Assembly: GCF_001570405.1 (NCBI RefSeq)
Contig: NZ_BBYM01000004.1
Span: 62,001-126,000, forward strand
Source: Microtetraspora niveoalba
Lineage (GTDB): Bacteria > Actinomycetota > Actinomycetes > Streptosporangiales > Streptosporangiaceae
Reading direction: 5' to 3'
Length of the DNA: 64,000 bases
The position numbers and the translations under genes are program-made. The first letter of the stretch is position 1, and every line of letters begins with the position of its first letter. The notes under the pieces are model-generated. The model was given only the letters and a program-made list of their open reading frames with translations, had not been told where the DNA came from and did not search any database. Below are positions 24,549 to 32,741 of the stretch, piece after piece.

Positions 24549-24888
24549 GCGCTGCCTCCGTGGTCTGGATGGATTCGAGGACGAGTTCGTCGCCGCCTTC
24601 GGTGACGAGGTCGATGCCGCCGCAGCCGTCGCAGGCGGTGAAGGGGTCGTCGGAGGTGGTGATGTGGCGGCAGGTGCGGCAGATGTGCCGGGCCGGGACG
24701 ATGACGAGTTCGAGGTGGGCGCCTTCGGCGGGTGATCCGGCGGAGACCATGGCGAACGCCTGGTTGACGGCGGGTTCGCTGATGCGCAGGAGGGCGCCGG
24801 CGCGGACGCGGGCGCGCTGGACGGGGCGGCCCGCGGCGCGCTTCTCGACGGCGTCGAGGATCGCTTCGGCGATGCCGATTTCGTGCAC
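24496..24888 (-). CDS. hypA: hydrogenase nickel-insertion protein HypA
   Basis: A 130-residue protein with the nickel site MHEIGIAEAIL (His2) and a zinc domain with two CxxC pairs (CRTC and CDGC). The tail after LVLESIQTTE is longer than in most HypA proteins because the frame runs 53 bases into hypC. Its usual GTPase partner HypB is not encoded nearby. Confidence 0.92.
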   Translation of the reverse strand: MHEIGIAEAILDAVEKRAAGRPVQRARVRAGALLRISEPAVNQAFAMVSAGSPAEGAHLELVIVPARHICRTCRHITTSDDPFTACDGCGGIDLVTEGGDELVLESIQTTEAAHVPGNPRRDSGDPARPA

Positions 24889-25012
24889 GGTGGTGCCTTT
24901 CGGTCCGGGAGGGGCGGGTGGTGGTTACGCTCCGTAGTCATTCCCGGTCGGGTGGGGGCGGCCGTGCTGTGATCGGGAAATTTCCGGTCAGGGGCTCTTG
25001 ATCGGCGGGTGG

Positions 25013-25693
25013 TCAGGCGGGCAGGGAGGCGCCGAGGGCGTGCTGGGTGAGTTCCCGCAGCACGTGGTAGAGGGTGGTCTGCGCTTCCTGGATGCGGTGG
25101 ACGGACGGTGACGGGACGACGAAGAGGTGGTCGAGGAGGCCGAGTTCGGCGAGTCTGCCGCCGCGGTCGCCGGCCAGGCCGACGGTGAGCATGCCGAGGC
25201 GGGCGGCTTCGCGGAAGGCGTGGACGACGTTCGCGGAGCCGCCGCTGGTGGACAGGCCGAGGGCGATGTCGCCGGGCCGGGCGAGGGCGGCGAGCTGGCG
25301 GGCGAAGACGACGTCGAAGCCGACGTCGTTGGACAGGGCGGTGACGACGGCGACGTCGCTGGTGAGCGCCAGTGCGGGCAGGGGGCGGCCGGGGTGGGCG
25401 GGGTGGAGGAAGGCGGTGGCGACCTCCTGGGCGTCGGTGCTGCTTCCGCCGTTGCCGAAGGTGAACAGCCGTCCTCCGGAGGCGAAGCGGGTGGCCATCT
25501 CCTGGGCGCAGGCGATGAGGCGGTCGCCGTCGAGGTCGGCGATGTGGCGGCGCAGCCGTACGATCTCGGCGGCCTTGGCCTCGGTGGAGCGCTGGGCCTC
25601 GGCGAGGACGGACCGCAGGTGGTCCTGGTCGGGGTAGAGGAACGGGTACAGGCCCCGCATCTCCTGCGAGGGCGGTTCGTCAGTGACGGCCAT
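25013..25693 (-). CDS. SIS-domain protein (GmhA-like), metal-ligand residues lost
   Basis: A 226-residue SIS protein similar to phosphoheptose isomerase. It keeps the phosphosugar loop (FGNGGSS at 79-85 and STSGGSANV at 148-156). The three GmhA active-site residues are replaced: the His and Glu of the DAxHxxxE segment are Glu90 and Ala94 (DAQEVATAF), and the C-terminal EIH is EAQ (Gln205). It follows a second SIS gene with a 14-base overlap and precedes hypA. Probably one partner of a hetero-oligomer with that protein. Confidence 0.82.
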   Translation of the reverse strand: MAVTDEPPSQEMRGLYPFLYPDQDHLRSVLAEAQRSTEAKAAEIVRLRRHIADLDGDRLIACAQEMATRFASGGRLFTFGNGGSSTDAQEVATAFLHPAHPGRPLPALALTSDVAVVTALSNDVGFDVVFARQLAALARPGDIALGLSTSGGSANVVHAFREAARLGMLTVGLAGDRGGRLAELGLLDHLFVVPSPSVHRIQEAQTTLYHVLRELTQHALGASLPA

Positions 25694-26606
25694 GGTGGTG
25701 GGCTCCCTTCGTGACGACGGCGATGGCCTCTCCGGCGTGGACGAGGACGGTGTCGCCGACGGTGGCGTCGACGAGGGCGACGCTGATCTCCTCGGTGCCG
25801 GTTCCGGTGTCGGCGAGGGCCAGGCCGCCGTGCAGGAGGCGTACGACGGTGACGGGGGTGGCCTGGTCGGAGCAGGTGACGCAGGTGTCGCCGCAGGGGG
25901 GTTCGGGTGGCGGTGCGGGCCGGGGGTGGGCCCGGGTGTCGCGGGTCGTGTCCTCGGCCGCGTTCTCGGCTGAGTCTTCCGCCGGGTCGTCGGCGGGGCC
26001 GTCCGGGTGGTCGAGGAAGAGGTGCGTGAGCTCCCACAACAGGTGGTAGGTGGTGACGTGGATCTCCTTGACCACGTCCGGGTCGGCGGTGCGGGCGAGG
26101 AGGAGGTGGTCTGCGTCGGCGTGCGCTCCCCCGTCCGGTGCCGGGTCCGGTCCCGTGCCGCCGAGCAGGGCGACGGTGAGCAGGCCGAGGTCGCGGGCGG
26201 TGCGCAGGGCGCGCAGCACGTTGGGGCAGCGGCCGTCGCGGGAGACGCCGAGGGCGATGTCGTGCGGGCCGGCCCAGCTCGCGAGCTGGTGGGCGAAGGT
26301 CTCGGCGAGGCCCTCGCGGACGCCGATCGCGGTCACGGTGGCGGCGTCGTTGCTGAGGGCCAGGGCGGGCAGGGCGCGTTTGCCGACGATGACGGGGTGC
26401 AGGAACTCGACGGCGATGTGGGCGGCGTCCGCGCCGGCGCCGCCGTTGCCGAAGACGATGAGCTTTCCGCCGCGGCGGAAGCGGCCGGCCATGTCCCGGC
26501 AGGCGGCGGCGATCCGGGTGGAGTCCCGTGCGAGCGCGTGTCCGGGTGCGTCCCGGCGGTGGAAGGCGTCCCGGAGGGCGAGCTGCATTGTGGTTGCGAC
26601 AGACAT
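25680..26606 (-). CDS. SIS domain fused to a HypC-like domain
   Basis: A 308-residue fusion. Residues 1-200 are a GmhA-like SIS domain that keeps the catalytic His63, Glu67 and His183 (ADAAHIAVEF and VKEIHVTTYH) but has lost the phosphate-binding loop (GNGGS is GNGGA, STSG is SRDG at 122-125). An acidic linker (201-237) leads to a HypC/HupF-like OB domain (242-298) starting CVTCSDQATPVTVVRLL and containing EEISVALVDATVGDTVLVHA. It is first gene of the leftward hyp operon, divergent from hypF. Confidence 0.83.
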   Translation of the reverse strand: MSVATTMQLALRDAFHRRDAPGHALARDSTRIAAACRDMAGRFRRGGKLIVFGNGGAGADAAHIAVEFLHPVIVGKRALPALALSNDAATVTAIGVREGLAETFAHQLASWAGPHDIALGVSRDGRCPNVLRALRTARDLGLLTVALLGGTGPDPAPDGGAHADADHLLLARTADPDVVKEIHVTTYHLLWELTHLFLDHPDGPADDPAEDSAENAAEDTTRDTRAHPRPAPPPEPPCGDTCVTCSDQATPVTVVRLLHGGLALADTGTGTEEISVALVDATVGDTVLVHAGEAIAVVTKGAHHHGRH

Positions 26607-26776
26607 GTGTACGCTCCGTTGTTCCGCGTGGCCGTCAGGCTACGTTTCGTGGTCACGGAGGCGGAGGACCGCGGTGAGGGGCCGGGGTAAAGGTCTGCTC
26701 ACGGGTGGTGGGGCGGCGCGCCGGGGTGGGCGTGGCGGCCGGCGCCGGGCCGTTGGCCGCCGGTGAGGATGGCGGG

Positions 26777-29173
26777 GTGAGCAGCGGCGAGGCCCGGGGC
26801 GGGGCCCGGGACGGAGATCGGGACGGGGATCGGCGCCGGGAGCGGGACGCGGCCGGCGGCGCGGCGCGGGTGCGGATCCGGGTCGAGGGGATCGTGCAGG
26901 GGGTCGGGTTCCGGCCGTTCGTGCATTCGCTGGCGAGCCGGCTGGCGTTGTCGGGGCGGGTCGGCAACGACGGGCAGGGCGTGTTCATCGAGGCGGAGGG
27001 CGCGGCGGAGGATGTCGCGCGGTTCCAGCGGGAGCTGGCCCGCCAGGCGCCGCCGCTGGCGGTGATCCACCGGATCTCGGCGGCGGCGGTCCCGGTTCTC
27101 GGGGAGCGGCGCGAGTGGGGGTTCGTGATCGTGCCGAGCCGGGGCGGGGCCCGCCGGACGCTGGTGTCGCCGGATGTGGCGACGTGCGCGGACTGCCTGT
27201 CGGAGCTGGTGGATCCGGCGTGCCGGCGGTACCGGCATCCGTTCGTCAACTGCACGAACTGCGGGCCGCGGTTCACGATCGTGCGGGAGCTGCCCTACGA
27301 CCGGGCGGCGACGACGATGGCGTCGTTCCCGATGTGCGGGGCGTGCGCGGCGGAGTACCGCGATCCGGGTGACCGCCGGTTCCACGCGCAGCCGGTGTGC
27401 TGCCCGCGGTGCGGTCCGGTCCTGCGGTTGCTGGACGGCGGGGGCCGGGAGGTCGCGGGTGATCCGGTGCGGGGCGCGGCCGGGGTGCTGCGGTCGGGCG
27501 GTGTCGTGGCGGTGAAGGGGCTGGGCGGCTATCACCTGGCGGTGGACGCGACGGACGGGGCGGCGGTGGCGGCGCTGCGGTCGCGCAAGCGGCGGGAGGA
27601 CAAGCCGTTCGCGGTGGTGGTGGCCGATGTGGCGGCGGCGCGGGCGTTGTGCGAGGTGGGTCCGGCGGCCGAGCGGCTGCTGACGTCGCCGGCGCGGCCG
27701 ATCGTGGTCCTCCCCCGCCGGTCGTGCGGCGTGGAGGGGGTGGCGGAGGGGGTGGCGCCGGGTGAGAGCCGTCTGGGGGTGATGCTGCCGTACACGCCGG
27801 TGCATCATCTGCTGGCCGGGGAGCTGGCCCGGCCGTACGTGCTGACCAGCGGGAACGTGTCGGACGAGCCGATCGTGCACCGGGACGGGGAGGCGGTGGA
27901 GCGGCTGGGCGGGCTGGCGGACGCCTTCCTGGTGCACGATCGGGAGATCCACGCGCGGGCGGAGGACTCGGTGGTGGTGCTCGCCGGGGAGCGGGGTGAG
28001 CGGGAGATCCCGGTGCGCCGGTCGCGGGGGTACGCGCCGGGGCCGTTGCGGCTGGCGCGGGCGGCGCGGCGCGGGGTGCTGGCGTGCGGCGCGGAGGCGA
28101 AGAGCACGTTCTGCCTGGTGAAGGGGGATCTCGCGTTCCTGTCGCCGCATATCGGGGATCTGGCGAGTTACGCGGCGTTGCGGGCGTTCGTCGACGGGGT
28201 GGCGCATTTCCGGCGGTTGTTCGGGGTGACGCCTGGGCTGGTGGCGCACGATCCGCATCCGGAGTACCTGTCGACGAAGTACGCGCTGGATCTGGAGGGG
28301 GTGGATCTGGTCGCGGTGCAGCACCATCACGCGCATATCGCGTCCTGTCTGGCCGAGGCGGGTGAGGAGGGGCCGGTCATCGGGGTGGCGTTCGACGGGA
28401 CCGGGTTCGGGGGCGACGGCACGCTGTGGGGCGGCGAGGTGCTGGTGGCCGACCTGGTGGGGTTCACCCGGGCGGGGCATCTGGCGGCGGTGCCGATGCC
28501 GGGGGGCGCGGCGGCGGTGCGGCGGCCGTGGCGGATGGCGGCGGCCCATCTGGACGCGGCGTTCGGCGGGGCGCCGCCGGAGGGGCTGGCGGTGCGGGCC
28601 AGGAACGCCGCCCAGTGGGATCGGGTGGTGGCGGTGGCGCGGTCGGGGGTGGGATCGCCGCTCACGTCGAGTGTGGGGCGGTTGTTCGACGCGGTGGCGG
28701 CGATCTGCGGGGTGCGGGACGCGGTCACGTTCGAGGGGCAGGCGGCGGTGGCGCTGGAGCGGCTGGCCGACCCGGCGGAGGGCGGGGCGTACGCGGTGCG
28801 GGTGGAGGCGGGCGCTCCCCTGCGGGTGCGGGGTGACGATCTGGTGCGTGCGGTGGCGGCCGACGTGCTCGCCGGTGTCGATCCGGGGGTGGTCTCGGCG
28901 CGGTTCCACAACGGGCTCGTCGCCGCCGCGGCGGCGGTGTGCGCGCTGGTCCGGGACGGTGCGGCAGGGGCCGGCGCGGGGGTGGGGACGGTGGCGTTGT
29001 CGGGAGGGGTGTTCCAGAACGGGCTGCTGCTGTGCCGGCTGGTGCGGGCGCTGGAGGAGCGCGGTTTCCGGGTGCTGACGCACCGGAGGGTGCCGCCGAA
29101 CGACGGCGGGATCAGTCTGGGGCAGGCGGCGGTGGCGGTGGCGCGTGACGCGGCGGCCGCCGCCGGCCGGTGA
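26777..29173 (+). CDS. hypF: carbamoyltransferase HypF
   Basis: A 798-residue protein that makes the cyanide precursor from carbamoyl phosphate. In order: acylphosphatase domain (IRVEGIVQGVGFRPFVHSLA), paired zinc fingers (CADC, CTNC, CGAC, CCPRC), YrdC-like domain (VAVKGLGGYHLAVDATDGAA) and Kae1-like domain (QHHHAHIASCLAE, GVAFDGTGFGGDG). The GTG at 26777 is chosen for its GAGGATGG ribosome site; a longer N-terminus is Arg/Gly-rich. It is divergent from the other hyp genes; 26607-26776 must hold both promoters. Confidence 0.93.
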   Translation: MSSGEARGGARDGDRDGDRRRERDAAGGAARVRIRVEGIVQGVGFRPFVHSLASRLALSGRVGNDGQGVFIEAEGAAEDVARFQRELARQAPPLAVIHRISAAAVPVLGERREWGFVIVPSRGGARRTLVSPDVATCADCLSELVDPACRRYRHPFVNCTNCGPRFTIVRELPYDRAATTMASFPMCGACAAEYRDPGDRRFHAQPVCCPRCGPVLRLLDGGGREVAGDPVRGAAGVLRSGGVVAVKGLGGYHLAVDATDGAAVAALRSRKRREDKPFAVVVADVAAARALCEVGPAAERLLTSPARPIVVLPRRSCGVEGVAEGVAPGESRLGVMLPYTPVHHLLAGELARPYVLTSGNVSDEPIVHRDGEAVERLGGLADAFLVHDREIHARAEDSVVVLAGERGEREIPVRRSRGYAPGPLRLARAARRGVLACGAEAKSTFCLVKGDLAFLSPHIGDLASYAALRAFVDGVAHFRRLFGVTPGLVAHDPHPEYLSTKYALDLEGVDLVAVQHHHAHIASCLAEAGEEGPVIGVAFDGTGFGGDGTLWGGEVLVADLVGFTRAGHLAAVPMPGGAAAVRRPWRMAAAHLDAAFGGAPPEGLAVRARNAAQWDRVVAVARSGVGSPLTSSVGRLFDAVAAICGVRDAVTFEGQAAVALERLADPAEGGAYAVRVEAGAPLRVRGDDLVRAVAADVLAGVDPGVVSARFHNGLVAAAAAVCALVRDGAAGAGAGVGTVALSGGVFQNGLLLCRLVRALEERGFRVLTHRRVPPNDGGISLGQAAVAVARDAAAAAGR

Positions 29174-29210
29174 CGGTAGTCCGGGCGGCGCTCGACGGGC
29201 TCTCACGCTG

Positions 29211-29783
29211 TCAGGAGCGGGGGGCGTCCCGGGTGGGGTGGCTCTCGGGGTTCGGGGCGGTCTTCTTGGGCCAGAGGGTGTAGCTGATGGGCCACAGCAG
29301 GGCGATCAGCGGCACCTTGGCGGCCGCGGTCATGAACTCGATCAGCGCCCGGGTGCGGTGCGGGTCGCCGATCAGCTTGTCCATCGCGAGCAGCAGGGCG
29401 CAGGTGATGGCGTAGGCGGCGAGGATGCGCAGCCAGATGAGCCATTCGTAGCGGGCGCGGGCCATGCCTCCCGCCGGGGGGCCGGCCGGTGGCGGGCCGC
29501 CGGCGAAGCGGTGGGCGAACCGGGCGTCGGCCCACTTCATGGTGCGGTGGCCGAACATCACGGAGAACCCCAGGTAGGCGGCGGCCAGGCCGTGCTGCCA
29601 GGTGGCGACCGCTCCCCCGCGTATGTCGATCACGGTGGCGGCGAGGAGGACGAGGTCCAGGAGCGGGACGGCCAGCAGCAGGGCCGCGCCCGTGCGGCGC
29701 ATGCGCAGCGGGTAGCGCGCCAGGAGGCCCAGTCCGAGGAACACCCAGAAGCCGATTTCACATGCGACGATCACCGCGAGCAC
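29211..29783 (-). CDS. membrane protein of unknown function
   Basis: About 190 residues with five to six membrane helices, beginning MLAVIVACEIGFWVFLGLGL. Conserved-looking polar segments are VMFGHRTMKWADARFAHRF and WPISYTLWPKK. The GTG at 29783 with GGAGG ten bases upstream is chosen; an ATG at 29810 is also possible. It is similar in layout to the Bacillus YmcC group. It is convergent with hypF and divergent from the second sensor kinase. Confidence 0.7.
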   Translation of the reverse strand: MLAVIVACEIGFWVFLGLGLLARYPLRMRRTGAALLLAVPLLDLVLLAATVIDIRGGAVATWQHGLAAAYLGFSVMFGHRTMKWADARFAHRFAGGPPPAGPPAGGMARARYEWLIWLRILAAYAITCALLLAMDKLIGDPHRTRALIEFMTAAAKVPLIALLWPISYTLWPKKTAPNPESHPTRDAPRS

Positions 29784-29856
29784 TCGCTCACCACCTCCGT
29801 CTCCCAGCATGGGGTGTGCGGGAGGGGGCGGGTGTCGTCGCCGATGATGATCGTCG

Positions 29857-29874
29857 GTACATCCTTCGATGTAC
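29857..29874. promoter_or_regulatory. inverted repeat upstream of second kinase
   Basis: GTACAT-N6-ATGTAC lies 59 bases before the sensor kinase start and 74 bases before the divergent membrane gene. A short CCGTACGG palindrome follows. Candidate response-regulator site. Confidence 0.45.
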
Positions 29875-29932
29875 GGCGCCGCCGTACGGGAGGGGGAACG
29901 GGGCGGTCGGCGAACCGTGGTGGGATGGGGGG

Positions 29933-31099
29933 ATGTCGACTCCCACCAGGCAGGACGCGGCGCTGGCGGCGGCCTCCTTCGCCGTGGGGCTGGTGCTGCT
30001 GGCGGGCGGGGCCTACATGCCCCGGGCGACGGCCGCGCCGCTGCTGCTGGTCCCGCTGGTGGTGACGTGCGTCGGCGTGGTGCTGCGGCGGCGCGCGCCG
30101 GTGGTGTCGCTGGTGCTGGGCGGCGTCGCGCTGGCCGGGGACGTGCTGCTCGGGCCGTCGCTGGGGACCGTGCTGGTGGTCACGGACAACATCTACGCGG
30201 GCGTGCTGTACGGGCCGCGGCGGCTCGGGCGGATCATGCTGTGGGTCACGTCGGTCGGGGCGGTCGCGACCGGGGCGTGGCTGGGGTTGGTGGTGCGGGA
30301 CTGGCGGGTGCCGGCCGCGATGGCGGTGCAGACGGCGCTGGTGGGGGTCGTGCCGGTGACGACGGCGATCATCGTGCGCCAGCATCGGGACCAGGCGGCG
30401 GCCGAGCGGGCCAGGGCCGAGCAGGTGGCCCGGCTGGCGGAGCTGGACCGGCGGGCCGCGGTCACCGCGGAGCGCGCGCGGATGGCGCGGGAGCTGCACG
30501 ATCTGGTGGCGAACCATTTCAGCGCGATCGCGATCCAGTCGAGCGCGATGCTGGCGCGGGCCGATCTGGACGCGGCGACGACGCGGCGGATCCTGCAGTC
30601 GATCAGGGAGAACAGCGTCCAGGGGATGGCCGAGATGCGCACGATGATCGATTTCCTGCGTGAGGACGGGGAGGAGGCCGAGGCCCGGCGGCACCGGTTG
30701 TCGGATGTCGGGACGCTGATCGAGCGGGCCGGGTTCCCGGTGGAGCTGACGGTCGGCGGGACGCCGCGCGAGTTGCCGGCGGCGGTGGATCTGGCGGGGT
30801 ACCGCATCCTGCAGGAGTCGTTCACGAACGTGCTCAAGCACGGGGGCGGCGCGGGCGCCCGGGTGTTCGTCGGCTATCGGCCGGATCTGGTCGAGCTGTC
30901 GGTGCTGAACGAGGTGGGCGGGCCGGTGAGCGCGCTGCCCGGGGCGGGGGCCGGTCTGGTGGGGATGCGCGAGCGGGTGACGCTGCTGGGCGGGAGTTTC
31001 GAGGCGGGGCCGTACGAGGAGGGGGCGGACGAGCGGGGCTGGCGGGTGCGTGCGGTGCTGCCGGCGGAGCCGGAGGCCCGGGGCGGGGGGCGGTCGTGA
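29933..31099 (+). CDS. NarL-type sensor histidine kinase
   Basis: A 388-residue membrane kinase. About five helices fill the first 140 residues; HisKA_3 carries the phospho-acceptor in RMARELHDLVANHFSAIAIQ, where the usual VSH is VAN. The ATPase domain has SFTNVLKHGGGAGARV and GAGLVGMRERVTLLGGSFEA; the G1 aspartate segment (DDGxG) is degenerate and reads LNEVGGPVSAL, so ATP binding may be altered. It is co-translated with the regulator (four-base overlap). Confidence 0.88.
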   Translation: MSTPTRQDAALAAASFAVGLVLLAGGAYMPRATAAPLLLVPLVVTCVGVVLRRRAPVVSLVLGGVALAGDVLLGPSLGTVLVVTDNIYAGVLYGPRRLGRIMLWVTSVGAVATGAWLGLVVRDWRVPAAMAVQTALVGVVPVTTAIIVRQHRDQAAAERARAEQVARLAELDRRAAVTAERARMARELHDLVANHFSAIAIQSSAMLARADLDAATTRRILQSIRENSVQGMAEMRTMIDFLREDGEEAEARRHRLSDVGTLIERAGFPVELTVGGTPRELPAAVDLAGYRILQESFTNVLKHGGGAGARVFVGYRPDLVELSVLNEVGGPVSALPGAGAGLVGMRERVTLLGGSFEAGPYEEGADERGWRVRAVLPAEPEARGGGRS

Positions 31100-31713
31100 T
31101 CCGGGTGCTGGTGGCCGACGATCATGCGGCGGTGCGGGCGGGGCTCGTCCTCATCCTCGAGGGGGCGCCGGACGTGGAGGTGGTCGGCGAGGCGGGTGAC
31201 GGGCGGTCGGCGGTGGAGATGGCGGCGCGGCTGCGCCCGGACGTCGTGCTGATGGACGTGCGGATGCCGGTCCTGGACGGGATCTCGGCGACGCGCGAGC
31301 TGGAGGGCGTGGCGGACGTGCTCATCCTGACGACGTTCGATCTCGACGAGTACGTGTTCGGGGCGTTGCGGGCGGGGGCGGCGGGGTTCCTGCTGAAGAC
31401 CACGGACGCCGAGTCGCTCGTGGCGGCGGTGCGGCTGGTCGCCCGTGGTGAGGGGCTGATCTCGCCGGCGGTGACCCGCAAGCTGATCGCGGCGTTCTCC
31501 GGGGCTCCGGCGGGGGATCCGGCGGCGCTGGCGGCGCTGACCCCGCGTGAGCGGGAGGTGCTGGCGGGGCTGGGGCGCGGGCTGTCCAACGCGGAGATCG
31601 CCCGGTCGCTGGGCATGGCGGAGGCGACGGCCAAGACGCATGTCAGCCGGGTGCTGGCGAAGCTCGGGTTGCGCAGCCGGGCGCAGGCCGCGGTCTACTG
31701 GTCGGGGTTGTGA
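31096..31713 (+). CDS. NarL/LuxR-family response regulator
   Basis: A 205-residue regulator with receiver motifs VLVADDHAAVRAG, VVLMDVRMPVLDG (phospho-acceptor Asp) and GFLLKTTDAES, and a LuxR DNA-binding domain LTPREREVLAGLGRGLSNAE followed by EATAKTHVSRVLAKLGL. It forms an operon with the preceding kinase and is convergent with the LysR gene. Confidence 0.9.
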   Translation: MIRVLVADDHAAVRAGLVLILEGAPDVEVVGEAGDGRSAVEMAARLRPDVVLMDVRMPVLDGISATRELEGVADVLILTTFDLDEYVFGALRAGAAGFLLKTTDAESLVAAVRLVARGEGLISPAVTRKLIAAFSGAPAGDPAALAALTPREREVLAGLGRGLSNAEIARSLGMAEATAKTHVSRVLAKLGLRSRAQAAVYWSGL

Positions 31714-31732
31714 CGGGCGGGCCGCGGGCCGG

Positions 31733-32671
31733 TCAGGACGGGATCTCGGGGTGGCCCGGGACGGCGCCGGGGCCGGGTGCGGGCGGGGCGGTGAGCGCGG
31801 CGACGAGGGCCGCGGCGGCCGGTCCCGCGACGCGGCCGTGCAGGAGTTCCGTACGGTGGACCAGGCGTGGGGAGGTGACCGGCACGGCGCGGACTCCGGG
31901 GCGGCCGGCCGCGGCGGCGGCGGGCAGGATCGCGATGCCATGTCCGGCGGCGACGAGCGCTACGAGGGCGCCGACGTCGGTGCCCTCGTAGCGGATCGAG
32001 GCGCGCGGGGCGTCCGAGGCGGCGGCGGCGCGCAGGTCGGGCAGGGGGGCGGCGGTGTCGGGGGCGTCGATCCAGCGGGCGTCCAGAAGGTCGTCCAGGC
32101 GCAGGCCGGCGCGCCGGGCGAGGGGGTGCTCCTCGGGCAGGAGCGCGGTGAGGGGGTCTTCCGCGACGGCGACGGCGGTGAGGGAGCCGAGGTCCGGGAG
32201 GCGCAGCGGGTCGCTGGGCGCGGCGACGCCGTCGAGGAGGCCGAGGGAGCATTCGCCGGTGGCGACGGCGGCCACGGCCTCCCGGCGTCCCGTGACGCGT
32301 ACGGTGACGTCGAGGCGGGGTGTGGCGCGGCGGATCAGGGTGAGGGCGCGGGCGGTGCGGCCGGTCAGCGCGGTGGGGGTGGCGGCGAGCGCGAGGCGTG
32401 CGGGCGGCTCGGTGGCGGCGCGCAGGACGTCGGCTCGGGCGACCTCCAGGCGCAGCAGGATCGGGGCGGCGTGTTCGAGCAGCCGTGTCCCGGCTTCGGT
32501 CGGGGTGACGGGGCGGCGGTTCAGCAGGGGGGCGCCGAGGTCGTTCTCGAGCGCGGCGATGTGCTGGGAGACGGCGGACTGGGTGTAGCCAAGCTGGCGG
32601 GCGGCGTCGGAGAAGGACCCGCAGTGGGCGACAGCCACGAAGGTGCGCAGGAGATGGGGATCCACTCGCAT
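31733..32671 (-). CDS. LysR-family transcriptional regulator
   Basis: A 312-residue regulator. The N-terminal winged helix reads LLRTFVAVAHCGSFSDAARQ followed by LGYTQSAVSQHIAALENDLG, then the two-lobed periplasmic-binding-type effector domain. It is divergent from the amidotransferase-like gene at 32742, with a 70-base shared promoter region, and so probably regulates it and itself. Confidence 0.9.
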   Translation of the reverse strand: MRVDPHLLRTFVAVAHCGSFSDAARQLGYTQSAVSQHIAALENDLGAPLLNRRPVTPTEAGTRLLEHAAPILLRLEVARADVLRAATEPPARLALAATPTALTGRTARALTLIRRATPRLDVTVRVTGRREAVAAVATGECSLGLLDGVAAPSDPLRLPDLGSLTAVAVAEDPLTALLPEEHPLARRAGLRLDDLLDARWIDAPDTAAPLPDLRAAAASDAPRASIRYEGTDVGALVALVAAGHGIAILPAAAAAGRPGVRAVPVTSPRLVHRTELLHGRVAGPAAAALVAALTAPPAPGPGAVPGHPEIPS

Positions 32672-32741
32672 CAGTATCGCTTATGAGGGGACCGCGGATC
32701 ATCGTTGGTGCTGAACCTGGGTGCCGGTCGAGGATGGGGGC

